Shown: piece by piece, positions 1-6,259 of the stretch
Layout of the letters: each line of letters begins with the position of its first letter
Position numbering within the stretch: position 1 is the first letter of the stretch
From: Thermoplasmata archaeon
Lineage (GTDB): Archaea; Thermoplasmatota; E2; DHVEG-1
Reading direction: 5' to 3'
NCBI GenBank assembly: GCA_030637965.1
Contig: DAOWFO010000081.1
Location: 1-13,579 of the forward strand
Length of the DNA: 13,579 bases
Translations under genes and position numbers: made by a program
The notes under the pieces: generated by a model
Database searches by the model: none
Told to the model about the DNA's origin: nothing
The model's input: only the letters and a program-made list of their open reading frames with translations

Positions 1-473
1 GTGCTTTTACCAGTTACATCCTTAATTATTCTAATTTCAGCATCATATTCTCTGGATTTTGGTTTCCATCCCTTTACTTTTTTAATTTCCTTTGAGAGAA
101 GTATTGACATTTCATTTGTTTCTTCTTTTAATATATCTATTTCATCTTCTTTGTTAATTTCACCATATTTTATTCTGTTTTCATCTATAGATGTTTCAGG
201 TTTTAAATCAATATCAAACATTTTTGAAAGCGTCTTTCCTTGGGTCTTCTTTTTTTCTATTGAATCTTCAGTAGGTATTGGAATTTTCTCAATTTCTGTA
301 GCTTGTTCGATATTTTTTATTTGATCAAGTGTTAAAACCAAAGGATATTCCTGTAGATTGTTTTTTAAAAATGAGGTGAATTTTTTTGGATCGTCCTTGG
401 ATAGAATGTATTCTAAAGATTCAGGTTGAACGAATGTACCATGTTCTGAGAATGTATTAATTATTGATCTCAT
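1..473 (-). CDS. polD1: DNA polymerase D (Pol II) small subunit DP1, N-terminal part
   Basis: Partial gene running off the left edge; 157 codons are visible. DP1 is the small, exonuclease-bearing subunit of the archaeal D-family replicative polymerase and pairs with DP2. The visible part has a helical N-terminal domain (about residues 1-60, with the motif FVQPESLEYIL at 14-24), a charged low-complexity linker (about 62-130), and then KGWKPKSREYDAEIRIIKDV at 134-153. The last matches the conserved entry to the OB-fold region of DP1. The phosphoesterase/exonuclease motifs would lie beyond the window. The ATG at 473 was chosen because an in-frame stop lies just upstream and a TATA-like box starts 29 nt before it, which fits a leaderless mRNA. 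A plus-strand open frame over 1-324 is only its antisense shadow. Identification is from remembered family motifs, not a search. Confidence 0.85.
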   Translation of the reverse strand, partial: MRSIINTFSEHGTFVQPESLEYILSKDDPKKFTSFLKNNLQEYPLVLTLDQIKNIEQATEIEKIPIPTEDSIEKKKTQGKTLSKMFDIDLKPETSIDENRIKYGEINKEDEIDILKEETNEMSILLSKEIKKVKGWKPKSREYDAEIRIIKDVTGKS

Positions 474-494
474 CCATCTATCCCACAAAAAATA

Positions 495-502
495 CTATAA
501 AG
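495..502 (-). promoter_or_regulatory. TATA-like box for the DP1 gene
   Basis: Read on the minus strand the box is CTTTATAG. Its first base lies 29 nt before the DP1 ATG at 473, so transcription would begin at or next to the start codon (leaderless). No Shine-Dalgarno sequence precedes that ATG. Confidence 0.5.
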
Positions 503-723
503 TATTTTAAAATAAATGTATGTAGAGGTAGGTTTTTAGAATTGTGGTTAAACAAATAATTTGATATTTAATCAGACCGTTATTACATCGTATATAAATA
601 TTTCTAAAAAATGGGCAAAAAACGACTTAAATTATTTGTTTATTTATATGGGGGAAATGGACAATGAATTTAAAAGTTTTTTATCAATATTTTTCGAAAG
701 GAATATAAATGATCGCAACCTAC

Positions 724-731
724 TTATAAAT
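724..731 (+). promoter_or_regulatory. TATA-like box for the DUF424 gene
   Basis: TTATAAAT begins 28 nt before the ATG at 752. This is the spacing expected for a leaderless archaeal transcript. No ribosome binding site precedes the ATG. Confidence 0.5.
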
Positions 732-751
732 ATTGGTAAAAGGAACAAAAA

Positions 752-1051
752 ATGATAAGTATAAAGATCTACAAACAGGGCAATAATGTGCTTATCGGTG
801 CATGCGATGAAAACCTCATCGGGAAAAAATTTGTTGATGGAAAATTCCAGATAGATGTTTCCAAGGAATTCTATGGAGGAAAACGGGTAAACGTTGAAGT
901 TTTCAAAAAATATCTTGAGGGGGCGACTATTGCAAATCTTGTCGGAAAAAAAACAGTAAGTTGTGCAATAAAAATGGATTTAGTAGATCCAAAATGTATT
1001 ATAAGAATAAAAGGCGTACCTCATGCCCAAATAGTTAGAATGATATTGTAG
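752..1051 (+). CDS. DUF424 family archaeal protein
   Basis: A 99-residue protein of the small archaeal DUF424 family, whose biochemical role is not established as far as I know. Matching features are KIYKQGNNVLIGACDENLIG at 5-24, EFYGGKRV near 39-46, the conserved ATIANLVGKKTV at 58-69, and GVPHAQ at 88-93 close to the C-terminus. The length is normal for the family and there is no signal peptide or membrane segment, so it should be cytosolic. The ATG at 752 is supported by a TATA-like box at leaderless spacing and by the conserved N-terminal pattern. It converges with the RNase gene on the other strand; their stop codons are only four bases apart, so each probably terminates inside the other's 3' end. 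Confidence 0.85.
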   Translation: MISIKIYKQGNNVLIGACDENLIGKKFVDGKFQIDVSKEFYGGKRVNVEVFKKYLEGATIANLVGKKTVSCAIKMDLVDPKCIIRIKGVPHAQIVRMIL

Positions 1052-1055
1052 ATTG

Positions 1056-1520
1056 TTAATCATTGTTTTTAATTTCATTTATTTTAGTAATTATTTTATT
1101 ATAATGACTTCCCATCCAATAGATTTTATCACATTTTGGACAGAGCCAGAATATTTTATTATATTTATAGATCTTTTCTGGGACCTTATCCTTGATCTCG
1201 CCCTTTTCAATTTTCTTAACAAGAGTATTGCATAGAGAACACCTGGAAAAAATCGCTTCTTCATTGATACGAATACCGTTTAAAACATGTATTAATTGAA
1301 CGTCTAAATCTGTTGATGTAATCTTAATTACTTTTAAATTTTGTTTTTTTCCTCTAATAAATAGTTCCTTATCTCTTGTTACAATAATTCGTTTTTCTTT
1401 TTTTGCAATCTGCAACAATTCACTATCTTCCATCTCATTATTAACATAAAACGTATTAAAACCTAAAAGACGTAACCATTTTGCAAGTGTGCCAAGCATT
1501 TGATCGCATAAAAATCTCAT
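1056..1520 (-). CDS. Mut7-C (PIN-like) RNase domain protein with zinc ribbon
   Basis: A 154-residue protein of the Mut7-C/DUF82 family, predicted PIN-fold ribonucleases fused to a C-terminal zinc ribbon. The N-terminal signature RFLCDQMLGTLAKWLRLLGF (2-21) carries the first conserved Asp (D6). Further acidic positions are D32 in the EDSELL segment and D50 in IIVTRDKEL; together they fit a PIN metal-binding site. The zinc ribbon has CSLC at 94-97 and CPKC at 127-130, followed by KIYWMGSHY, the usual family ending. The RNA substrate is unknown. The frame stays open to an ATG at 1607, but the family normally starts at MRFL, so I chose 1520. An ATG at 1559 would add 13 residues and cannot be excluded. 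Confidence 0.85.
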   Translation of the reverse strand: MRFLCDQMLGTLAKWLRLLGFNTFYVNNEMEDSELLQIAKKEKRIIVTRDKELFIRGKKQNLKVIKITSTDLDVQLIHVLNGIRINEEAIFSRCSLCNTLVKKIEKGEIKDKVPEKIYKYNKIFWLCPKCDKIYWMGSHYNKIITKINEIKNND

Positions 1521-1653
1521 ATTGTTATATTGTAGTAAAGAGGAAGTTCTTTTCATTTTCCATATTGATATATTTTTTAACAAATTAAATATTTTAGTTA
1601 TATGCAAAGATAAAATATATTATTAATATCAGAAAATTGGAAAATAAAAATGA

Positions 1654-1661
1654 TTTTATAA
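1654..1661 (+). promoter_or_regulatory. TATA-like box for the coiled-coil gene
   Basis: TTTTATAA here would place the start of transcription near 1683, giving a leader of about 24 nt. That leader contains the ribosome binding site AGGAGA at 1692-1697, nine bases before the ATG at 1707. Confidence 0.45.
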
Positions 1662-1706
1662 GGATTTTATTATTCTCAAATAACGATTAGCAGGAGATAT
1701 CAAAGT

Positions 1707-2198
1707 ATGAAAGAAGGTTATTTACAAACAAAGATTGGTGAATTAAATGATAAGTGTAAACAGATAGATCAGATGATTTCGATGGAGAAATCCAAAATTT
1801 TGTTGTTAAATGAGCAGGTTGGTAGTTTTAAAGGACTTTTAAAAAAATTAAAAGACATAGAAAGAATAAAAGAGCAGACTGTTAACCAAATAAACAAGGA
1901 AAATGAAAAACAAATAAAAAACCAAATTGAAAAACTATTAAATGAAATAACAAAAATTATTGAGACCACACTACAACAAAAAACACAAAATATCGATAAA
2001 ACATTGGATTATTTACGAAAGCGAGAAGATGAGATAAATCAGCAGGCCGAAATGATCACAAAACAAGCAAAAGAAATAAGTTTTCTTATTGAACATAATA
2101 ACCTTTTCATGATGAAATTGGCAAATAAAGGTATTCTTTCACAGCGAGAGATTGACGAAATGCATAGAAGATCAATTAAAAAGGCCAAAATGGAATAA
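1707..2198 (+). CDS. Coiled-coil protein of unknown function
   Basis: I do not recognise this 163-residue protein. It is rich in Lys, Glu, Gln, Ile and Leu, with almost no Gly, Pro or aromatic residues through residues 5-130. Its heptad-like spacing of Ile/Leu points to one or two long helices forming a coiled coil. It has no signal peptide, membrane helix or cysteine cluster; there is one Cys at 17. The last 25 residues look like a short helical cap with a basic tail (NKGILSQREIDEM followed by HRRSIKKAK), which could bind nucleic acid, but that is a guess. It stands alone, between the convergent RNase gene and the convergent thyX-arfC pair. The start is supported by AGGAGA nine bases upstream and a TATA-like box. 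Its base composition resembles its neighbours. Confidence 0.75.
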   Translation: MKEGYLQTKIGELNDKCKQIDQMISMEKSKILLLNEQVGSFKGLLKKLKDIERIKEQTVNQINKENEKQIKNQIEKLLNEITKIIETTLQQKTQNIDKTLDYLRKREDEINQQAEMITKQAKEISFLIEHNNLFMMKLANKGILSQREIDEMHRRSIKKAKME

Positions 2199-2219
2199 AA
2201 AAATATTAAAATTTATTGT

Positions 2220-2870
2220 TCACAATCGTTTGTAATGAATTAAAATACCATTTCCTAAATTCTTAATAGCAACTATTTTTAAAGATATTATTTCATCTTC
2301 ACTTTTTATTCCAGGTCCATCTGTCATTGTGGGAGTTTTTTTGCCACCAATTATTATTGGAGCGATATAGACATGCAAATCATCTACCAAATCTTTTTTA
2401 AGAAAACTCCATATTACCGTTCCTCCACCTTCAATCATTAATGTTTTAATTCCACGTTTGTGAAGAATATCCAACATTATTTCTAAATCAATAAGCCCAT
2501 CTAAATCTGTTGGACATTCTATTATTTCAACATTTTTCTCAAATTTTTTATCGCATCTTTTATTAGTTACAATAAAGGTTTTTGTTATCTGATTTACAAC
2601 GAGAGAGTCCGTGGGAGTTTTACATTTCGAATCAATGACTATTCGAATTGGTTGACATGGATTTTTTACATATTTTTCTTTGACGGTAAGTTTGGGATTA
2701 TCAGAAAGAATAGAACCTATTCCTACAAGAACTGCATCAAATTCATTACGTAATTTATACATTCTTTCTAAGTCTTTATCACAAGAAAGTCTCAGTTGCT
2801 TTCTATTTGGAAGAGCGATTTTGCCATCTGCAGACATTGCACAATTAATTATTACATAAGGTCGGTTCAT
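2220..2870 (-). CDS. arfC: 2,5-diamino-6-(ribosylamino)-4(3H)-pyrimidinone 5'-phosphate reductase (RibD C-terminal type)
   Basis: A 216-residue stand-alone RibD_C-domain reductase. In archaea and fungi this enzyme reduces the ribosyl side chain of the GTP-derived pyrimidine to ribityl with NAD(P)H, before deamination, on the way to riboflavin and the deazaflavin of F420. Visible motifs are PYVIINCAMSADGKIAL (4-20), DAVLVGIGSILSDNPKLTV (45-63), the nucleotide-binding IEGGGT (146-151) and PIIIGGKKTPTMTDGPG (171-187). The absence of a deaminase domain separates it from bacterial bifunctional RibD. The ATG at 2870 begins exactly at the family N-terminus; the frame upstream overlaps thyX and carries no family sequence. 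It starts seven bases after the thyX stop, so the two are almost certainly co-transcribed. The link makes sense because ThyX needs FAD. Confidence 0.9.
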   Translation of the reverse strand: MNRPYVIINCAMSADGKIALPNRKQLRLSCDKDLERMYKLRNEFDAVLVGIGSILSDNPKLTVKEKYVKNPCQPIRIVIDSKCKTPTDSLVVNQITKTFIVTNKRCDKKFEKNVEIIECPTDLDGLIDLEIMLDILHKRGIKTLMIEGGGTVIWSFLKKDLVDDLHVYIAPIIIGGKKTPTMTDGPGIKSEDEIISLKIVAIKNLGNGILIHYKRL

Positions 2871-2877
2871 GCGTTTT

Positions 2878-3540
2878 TCACTTCGGGTAAAGAGGACATT
2901 CTTTTTTATTTTCAGGACAAATGCCCTTATTTTTACATGCTGGTCCAGCTTTTTTAAAAATTGTCGGGGCTTTCTTTTTAACTTCATTTAGCATAAGATT
3001 TGCAAGTTTTCTAATCTCCCATTGGGCATGAAGACAACACCTTAGTTCAAAAAAATTTAGTAAAGATCGAGCGTTCATAGTTACAATAATGTTGGTACAC
3101 GTAGCATTGGGAAGAATATAACGTGAATCCTCAGCGGGAATACCCATCTCAATAAGTTTATTGTATTGTTTCCAGATATTGTTCATAGTTATTTCATAGG
3201 CTTTTTTAATTTCTTTGTTTTTAGCAATTTTAGGGGGAATTAAATAATTAGGGATATTAATATTAACATAACGTTGACTTTGTTGTGCATAACTTGCGAT
3301 ACGATGTCTTACCAATTGATGTGTTAGAGATCTACTTACATCGCTTATAGCAAAAGTAAAACTTGTATGTTCAATAATACTATTATGCCCAAGATTCATA
3401 ACATGTTTGAGTATTGCATTCAATTCTTTATCAGACGTTTTATCCAAATCTTCTGGTTTTATTTTACTATGCGTTAGTTTTGCAGCCAATGCAGGCATTT
3501 TCTCAGGATTAGGAGTAAAACCTATTAGTTTTACATTCAT
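2878..3540 (-). CDS. thyX: Flavin-dependent thymidylate synthase ThyX
   Basis: A 220-residue protein that makes dTMP from dUMP with a folate-type methylene donor, FAD and NADPH. The diagnostic ThyX motif is intact as RHRIASYAQQSQRY at 78-91 (RHRxxSxxxxSxRY). Also present are GHNSIIEHTSFTF (51-63), which contributes to FAD/dUMP binding, and the segment 138-167 with SRYILPNATCTN and the RSLLNFFELR substrate-binding helix. The C-terminal tail has Cys202, 208 and 215, a pattern I remember from other archaeal and clostridial ThyX proteins. I chose the ATG at 3540 because GGAGGGG (3549-3555, minus strand) precedes it by eight bases; an ATG at 3561 would place that site inside the gene. First gene of a pair with arfC. 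Confidence 0.93.
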   Translation of the reverse strand: MNVKLIGFTPNPEKMPALAAKLTHSKIKPEDLDKTSDKELNAILKHVMNLGHNSIIEHTSFTFAISDVSRSLTHQLVRHRIASYAQQSQRYVNINIPNYLIPPKIAKNKEIKKAYEITMNNIWKQYNKLIEMGIPAEDSRYILPNATCTNIIVTMNARSLLNFFELRCCLHAQWEIRKLANLMLNEVKKKAPTIFKKAGPACKNKGICPENKKECPLYPK

Positions 3541-3548
3541 CAATAATT

Positions 3549-3555
3549 CCCCTCC
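3549..3555 (-). promoter_or_regulatory. Ribosome binding site that fixes the thyX start
   Basis: GGAGGGG on the minus strand ends eight bases before the ATG at 3540. Two TATA-like candidates lie upstream (about 3575-3582 and 3561-3570) and I cannot tell which is used. The first would start the RNA almost on this site; the second would give a leaderless RNA. Confidence 0.5.
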
Positions 3556-3654
3556 AACCATTATAACATAATACTTTTAATAGTTTTGAGGTGAAATTCT
3601 TGTAATATTTTTATGTATACCAAATAAAAGGGTGTTGAAGGAATGATAACAATA

Positions 3655-3669
3655 AGCTTTTTAAAAGCT
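3655..3669 (+). promoter_or_regulatory. Palindromic TATA-like promoter of the Mbh/Mrp-type operon
   Basis: AGCTTTTTAAAAGCT is a perfect seven-base inverted repeat around one central base, and its core TTTTTAAAA is a plausible TATA box. Transcription would start near 3687-3690. The resulting leader of about 30 nt carries the ribosome binding site GGAAGGAG (3703-3710), seven bases before the first ATG. The symmetry may be incidental, or may be an operator where a dimeric regulator would block TBP. Confidence 0.45.
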
Positions 3670-3717
3670 ACAAGATTACACTGGAACATAACTTAAGATA
3701 TTGGAAGGAGAAATACC

Positions 3718-4236
3718 ATGATAGCATTTATTATTACAACTATCTTATGTTTCATCACCTATCTAATTCTTACAACAGGTAGTGGAACAGTAGGCCTTTG
3801 GAGTATAGAAGAAATTTTATTAGGATTAATTCTCTCTTTAATTGCTGGTTTTGTAACGAGGAATGTCTTCATAAAAAAAGACCTTAGAATGTTGAATCCA
3901 ATTAGATGGCTAATATTTGTTGGATATGTTGTTGGGCCGTTCTTTATTGGTATGGCAAAAGCAAACTTTGACGTAGCGTACCGGGTTATAACAGGTAAAA
4001 TTAACCCAGGTATAGTAAAAATCTCACCAAATTTAAAAACGGATCTTGGAATAACTTTGCTTGCAAATTCTATAACTCTTACTCCAGGAACATTAAGTGT
4101 TGACATTGATGAGGAAACGAACGATCTTTATATACACTGGATAAACGTCAAAGAAAATACTCTCAAGGGAGATTTTGTTGATTGTAAATATATCTGTGGA
4201 AGTTTCGACAAATGGATTAGGAGGATTGCTGAATGA
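3718..4236 (+). CDS. mrpE: Mrp-type antiporter subunit E (MbhA-like)
   Basis: First gene of a ten-gene membrane operon. This 172-residue protein has three predicted membrane helices (about 1-19, 29-50, 61-82) followed by a soluble C-terminal domain. The domain carries the MrpE/MnhE signature LANSITLTPGTLSVDI at 115-130 and a later LYIHWINV strand, typical of the family. In Mrp antiporters and in Mbh hydrogenase (where it is MbhA), subunit E packs with F and G at the distal end of the cation-translocating arm. Length is normal. GGAAGGAG lies seven bases before the ATG. Its stop overlaps the first ATG of the next gene. Mrp versus Mbh membership cannot be told from this subunit alone; the downstream mbhD, mbhE, mbhI and mbhM point to Mbh/Mbs type. 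Confidence 0.9.
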   Translation: MIAFIITTILCFITYLILTTGSGTVGLWSIEEILLGLILSLIAGFVTRNVFIKKDLRMLNPIRWLIFVGYVVGPFFIGMAKANFDVAYRVITGKINPGIVKISPNLKTDLGITLLANSITLTPGTLSVDIDEETNDLYIHWINVKENTLKGDFVDCKYICGSFDKWIRRIAE

Positions 4237-4502
4237 TGGAATTTTTCAATGAATATTTAATTGTATTAATTGCTCTTCTTATTAGTATTGCAATGGCAAT
4301 AATAAGGGTTATTAAAGGACCAACTGCACCAGATCGAATAGTCGGTTTAGACACAATCAATACAATAGTAATTGTAGGAATGGTTGTTTTTGGAACAGCT
4401 TTTAACGAGATTATCTACATTGATGTTGCAATTGTGTATGCATTGCTCTCGTTTATTTCAACATTGTTTATTGCAAAATATTTGGAAGGAGGAGATTTTT
4501 AG
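4233..4502 (+). CDS. mrpF: Mrp-type antiporter subunit F (MbhB-like)
   Basis: An 89-residue membrane protein with three predicted helices (about 7-26, 42-58, 61-82) and the family signature GPTAPDRIVGLD at 29-40, between the first two. Asp64 lies in the third helix, in the segment IIYIDVAIVYALLSF, a position conserved in MrpF/MbhB. It forms part of the E-F-G cluster of the sodium/proton translocating arm. AGGAGG at 4219-4224 precedes the ATG at 4233 by eight bases; a second ATG at 4236 is an alternative start one residue shorter. It overlaps the end of mrpE by four bases, and its TAG is followed immediately by the mrpG ATG. Confidence 0.9.
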   Translation: MMEFFNEYLIVLIALLISIAMAIIRVIKGPTAPDRIVGLDTINTIVIVGMVVFGTAFNEIIYIDVAIVYALLSFISTLFIAKYLEGGDF

Positions 4503-4910
4503 ATGTGGTTTGATTATTTAATATATATTCTTTTAGCGATAGGTGTTTTTTTCAATATCCTTGGAGGATTTGGACTTCTTCGTTTTCCTGATGTATATAC
4601 AAGACTTCATGCTGGTACTAAGTGTACCACATTTGGTTCAATTTTCATAACTGGATCTGTTATAATTTTAGGATTAAAAATGTGGTATCTTGGCAGTACA
4701 GATGGTTCAATTTTAGCAATCCATACAGCTGGTGCATTAGTTGCAATATTACTTACAAATCCAACAGGGGCTCATGCTATTGCCCGCGCTGCACATAAAA
4801 GTGGTGTAAAACCAGTGGGTGCTGTTGTTGATAGTTTGCAAACTAAATCATTAAAACATAATGTAAATAAAAAGATAATCGAAACAAAGAAAATGGAGGA
4901 GGAAAAATGA
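4503..4910 (+). CDS. mrpG: Mrp-type antiporter subunit G (MbhC-like)
   Basis: A 135-residue protein with three predicted membrane helices in residues 1-88. The MrpG signature is GLLRFPDVYTRLHAGTKCTT at 24-43, and LTNPTGAHAIARAAH at 84-98 ends the family core. Residues 105-135 form a charged, lysine-rich cytoplasmic tail that is longer than I expect for MrpG and carries no recognisable motif. GGAAGGAGGAG at 4484-4494 gives a strong ribosome binding site. The gene starts directly after the mrpF stop, and its end overlaps the next start by four bases (ATGA), so translation is probably coupled. Confidence 0.9.
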   Translation: MWFDYLIYILLAIGVFFNILGGFGLLRFPDVYTRLHAGTKCTTFGSIFITGSVIILGLKMWYLGSTDGSILAIHTAGALVAILLTNPTGAHAIARAAHKSGVKPVGAVVDSLQTKSLKHNVNKKIIETKKMEEEK

Positions 4911-5158
4911 TACTAGAAGCAATTCACATTATATTACCTATATTAATTGTAATAGCTTCAATATATGCTGTTTTACTTAAAGATCTGATAGCTGCTGCCA
5001 TTGCAGTTTCTGCCATGAGCTTAATGTTATCCTTGGAATTTTATATCTTACAAGCACCAGATGTTGCAATAGCTGAAGCAGGCATAGGTGCCTGTCTTAC
5101 AACTGCCATTCTCATTATTGCAATAAAAGCCACAAAACGTATGGAGGATGAAACATAA
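4907..5158 (+). CDS. mbhD: MbhD-like subunit (DUF4040, MrpA C-terminal domain homologue)
   Basis: An 83-residue protein of three membrane helices equivalent to the MbhD/DUF4040 domain, which in bacterial Mrp is part of the C-terminus of MrpA. The signature is [20 protein letters not shown] at 48-67, with Asp52 and Glu57 inside the bilayer, plus Lys25 in [13 protein letters not shown]. In the P. furiosus Mbh structure this region is part of the proposed ion path beside MbhE and MbhF. Occurring as a separate small gene, rather than fused to a large MrpA, is the archaeal Mbh/Mbs arrangement. GGAGGAGG lies just upstream of the ATG. Its TAA overlaps the next ATG by one base (TAATG). Confidence 0.88.
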   Translation: MILEAIHIILPILIVIASIYAVLLKDLIAAAIAVSAMSLMLSLEFYILQAPDVAIAEAGIGACLTTAILIIAIKATKRMEDET

Positions 5159-5430
5159 TGTCAAAGAGAAATTTTGCTGCCGTAGTTTTCTTTTTAGTCA
5201 TTGCTGTATTCTTCTTTTTTAGTGCTTTAATGATGCATCCGTTTGGTGTTCCAGAAAAAGCAGATATGGATGATGAAATCATTAAAGGAGTCCAAATCGA
5301 AACAGGTACAAATAATGGAGTTACTTCAGTTGTATTTGATTACAGAGGTTTTGATACACTTGGTGAAGCAACTATTTTGTTTACCGCTGTTGCAGGAGTT
5401 ATTATGGTTTTTAGGAGGTTGAAACAATGA
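5158..5430 (+). CDS. mbhE: MbhE-like subunit
   Basis: A 90-residue protein with an N-terminal membrane helix (about 6-25), a polar loop, and a second helix at about 70-86. The conserved MbhE segment covers 53-81 and includes [18 protein letters not shown], with Asp61, Asp66 and Glu70. In bacterial Mrp the same segment ends MrpA. The protein works with MbhD and the MnhB-domain subunit next to it. It overlaps mbhD by one base and the next gene by four bases, so all three should be made together. Length is typical. Confidence 0.88.
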   Translation: MSKRNFAAVVFFLVIAVFFFFSALMMHPFGVPEKADMDDEIIKGVQIETGTNNGVTSVVFDYRGFDTLGEATILFTAVAGVIMVFRRLKQ

Positions 5431-5903
5431 GTGAAATGTCTAAGATCGTAAGAACTATCTCAAGTATTTCATTCCCTCTCATTATTATTTATGGATTATA
5501 TATAATATCTCATGGACATCTCACTCCAGGTGGTGGTTTCCAAGGAGGAGCTGTTGTTGCATCTGGTTGTGCAATGATTCTTGTTGCATATGGTTCTATA
5601 TGGACAATTGGCAAGATGAAAGAGAAGAACCTTTCCCTCCTTGAAAGTATTGGTGCCATCTGTTTTATTCTTCTGGCAATTTTTGGTCTTGGTTTTGGTG
5701 CAGTATTTTTCAATAATTTCTTAGTTGGCTCGGATTTTTTATTTGGAACCATACCATCTGCTGGATCTACTATTGCAAATATCAATACCGGCGGAGTCAT
5801 CCCTTTGATGAATTTTGCAGTAGGAATAAAGGTGATTGCTGGTTTATTTGCAATTGTTCTGGTTATGGCACATGCTAGTAGTACCAGGGAGGGAAAGAAA
5901 TGA
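5427..5903 (+). CDS. mrpB: Mrp-type antiporter subunit B (MnhB domain, MbhF-like)
   Basis: A 158-residue MnhB-domain membrane protein with about four helices. The diagnostic signature is [19 protein letters not shown] at 29-47. The C-terminal half has a conserved segment at 121-145 ([19 protein letters not shown]) followed by the last helix. In Mbh nomenclature this is MbhF. The start is the ATG at 5427, within an ATGA overlap with mbhE and preceded by TTTAGGAGGTTG, a strong ribosome binding site. The stop again overlaps the next ATG by four bases. Confidence 0.9.
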   Translation: MSEMSKIVRTISSISFPLIIIYGLYIISHGHLTPGGGFQGGAVVASGCAMILVAYGSIWTIGKMKEKNLSLLESIGAICFILLAIFGLGFGAVFFNNFLVGSDFLFGTIPSAGSTIANINTGGVIPLMNFAVGIKVIAGLFAIVLVMAHASSTREGKK

Positions 5904-6259
5904 TTTTCAATATCCCTTTCATTGCAGTTACTGCCCTAGTTTTAATAGGATTATATACAGTCATCTTCAGAAGAAATTTAATTAAAATGGTTATCGGCAT
6001 CACTATTATTCAGAGCGGAGTTAACCTATTCCTGATTACACTTGGATATAGGGAGAACAGTGTCGCACCTATCTTTACCAGCCTTCCACCAGGAACAATC
6101 GTTCCAGAGGGTATGTCTTTTCCGGTTCCTCAGGCATTAACTCTAACAAGTATAGTTATTGGTGTTGCTGTTCTTGCTTTAATGCTATCACTTATTATTC
6201 ATATTTATAGACATTATGGCACGTTAGACTCTAAAGAAATTGGGGGTAACGAAGAATGA
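5900..6259 (+). CDS. mrpC: Mrp-type antiporter subunit C (NuoK-like, MbhG-like)
   Basis: A 119-residue, three-helix NuoK/MrpC homologue. The family pattern is visible in RRNLIKMVIGITIIQSGVNL (24-43) and in PVPQALTLTSIVIGVAVLAL (75-94), the latter matching the DPxPQALxLTAIVIG signature of MrpC. An inter-helix loop at about 50-75 is rich in Pro and Gly, as in archaeal MbhG. The subunit sits between the MnhB-domain subunit and the large antiporter subunit. The gene overlaps both neighbours by four bases. Confidence 0.9.
   Translation: MIFNIPFIAVTALVLIGLYTVIFRRNLIKMVIGITIIQSGVNLFLITLGYRENSVAPIFTSLPPGTIVPEGMSFPVPQALTLTSIVIGVAVLALMLSLIIHIYRHYGTLDSKEIGGNEE

Larger units (their letters stand above)
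474..751. other. Divergent intergenic region between DP1 and DUF424 genes
   Basis: About 280 bases separate the two divergent genes. Both assigned promoters lie here (495-502 minus, 724-731 plus). There is also a very good plus-strand TATA-like sequence, TATATAAATA at 591-600, with no obvious gene about 30 nt downstream. A 35-codon plus-strand frame (ATG at 648, stop 753-755) overlaps the DUF424 start by four bases (ATGA). It has no recognisable motif and no ribosome binding site. I see no tRNA-like or strong hairpin structure. I do not call the small frame a gene. Confidence 0.4.

Noticed and set aside
1..324. Plus-strand open frame of 107 codons
   Set aside because: It is antisense to the DP1 gene, whose minus-strand translation carries clear family sequence; the plus-strand product is only hydrophobic low-complexity sequence.
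561..755. 64-codon plus-strand frame starting with TTG
   Set aside because: The TTG has no ribosome binding site, and the best TATA-like box of the region (591-600) lies inside the frame. Only the shorter 648-755 version is even possible.
1521..1607. N-terminal extension of the Mut7-C protein by 29 residues
   Set aside because: Family members begin at the MRFL-type motif. The extension is not conserved in my memory of the family, though a start at 1559 remains possible.
2871..2987. N-terminal extension of ArfC by 39 residues
   Set aside because: It would overlap the end of thyX by more than 100 bases and has no family similarity; the conserved N-terminus begins at the ATG at 2870.
3643..3696. 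17-residue open frame upstream of the membrane operon, a possible leader peptide
   Set aside because: It contains the presumed TATA box of the operon and has no conserved or repeated codons of regulatory amino acids.
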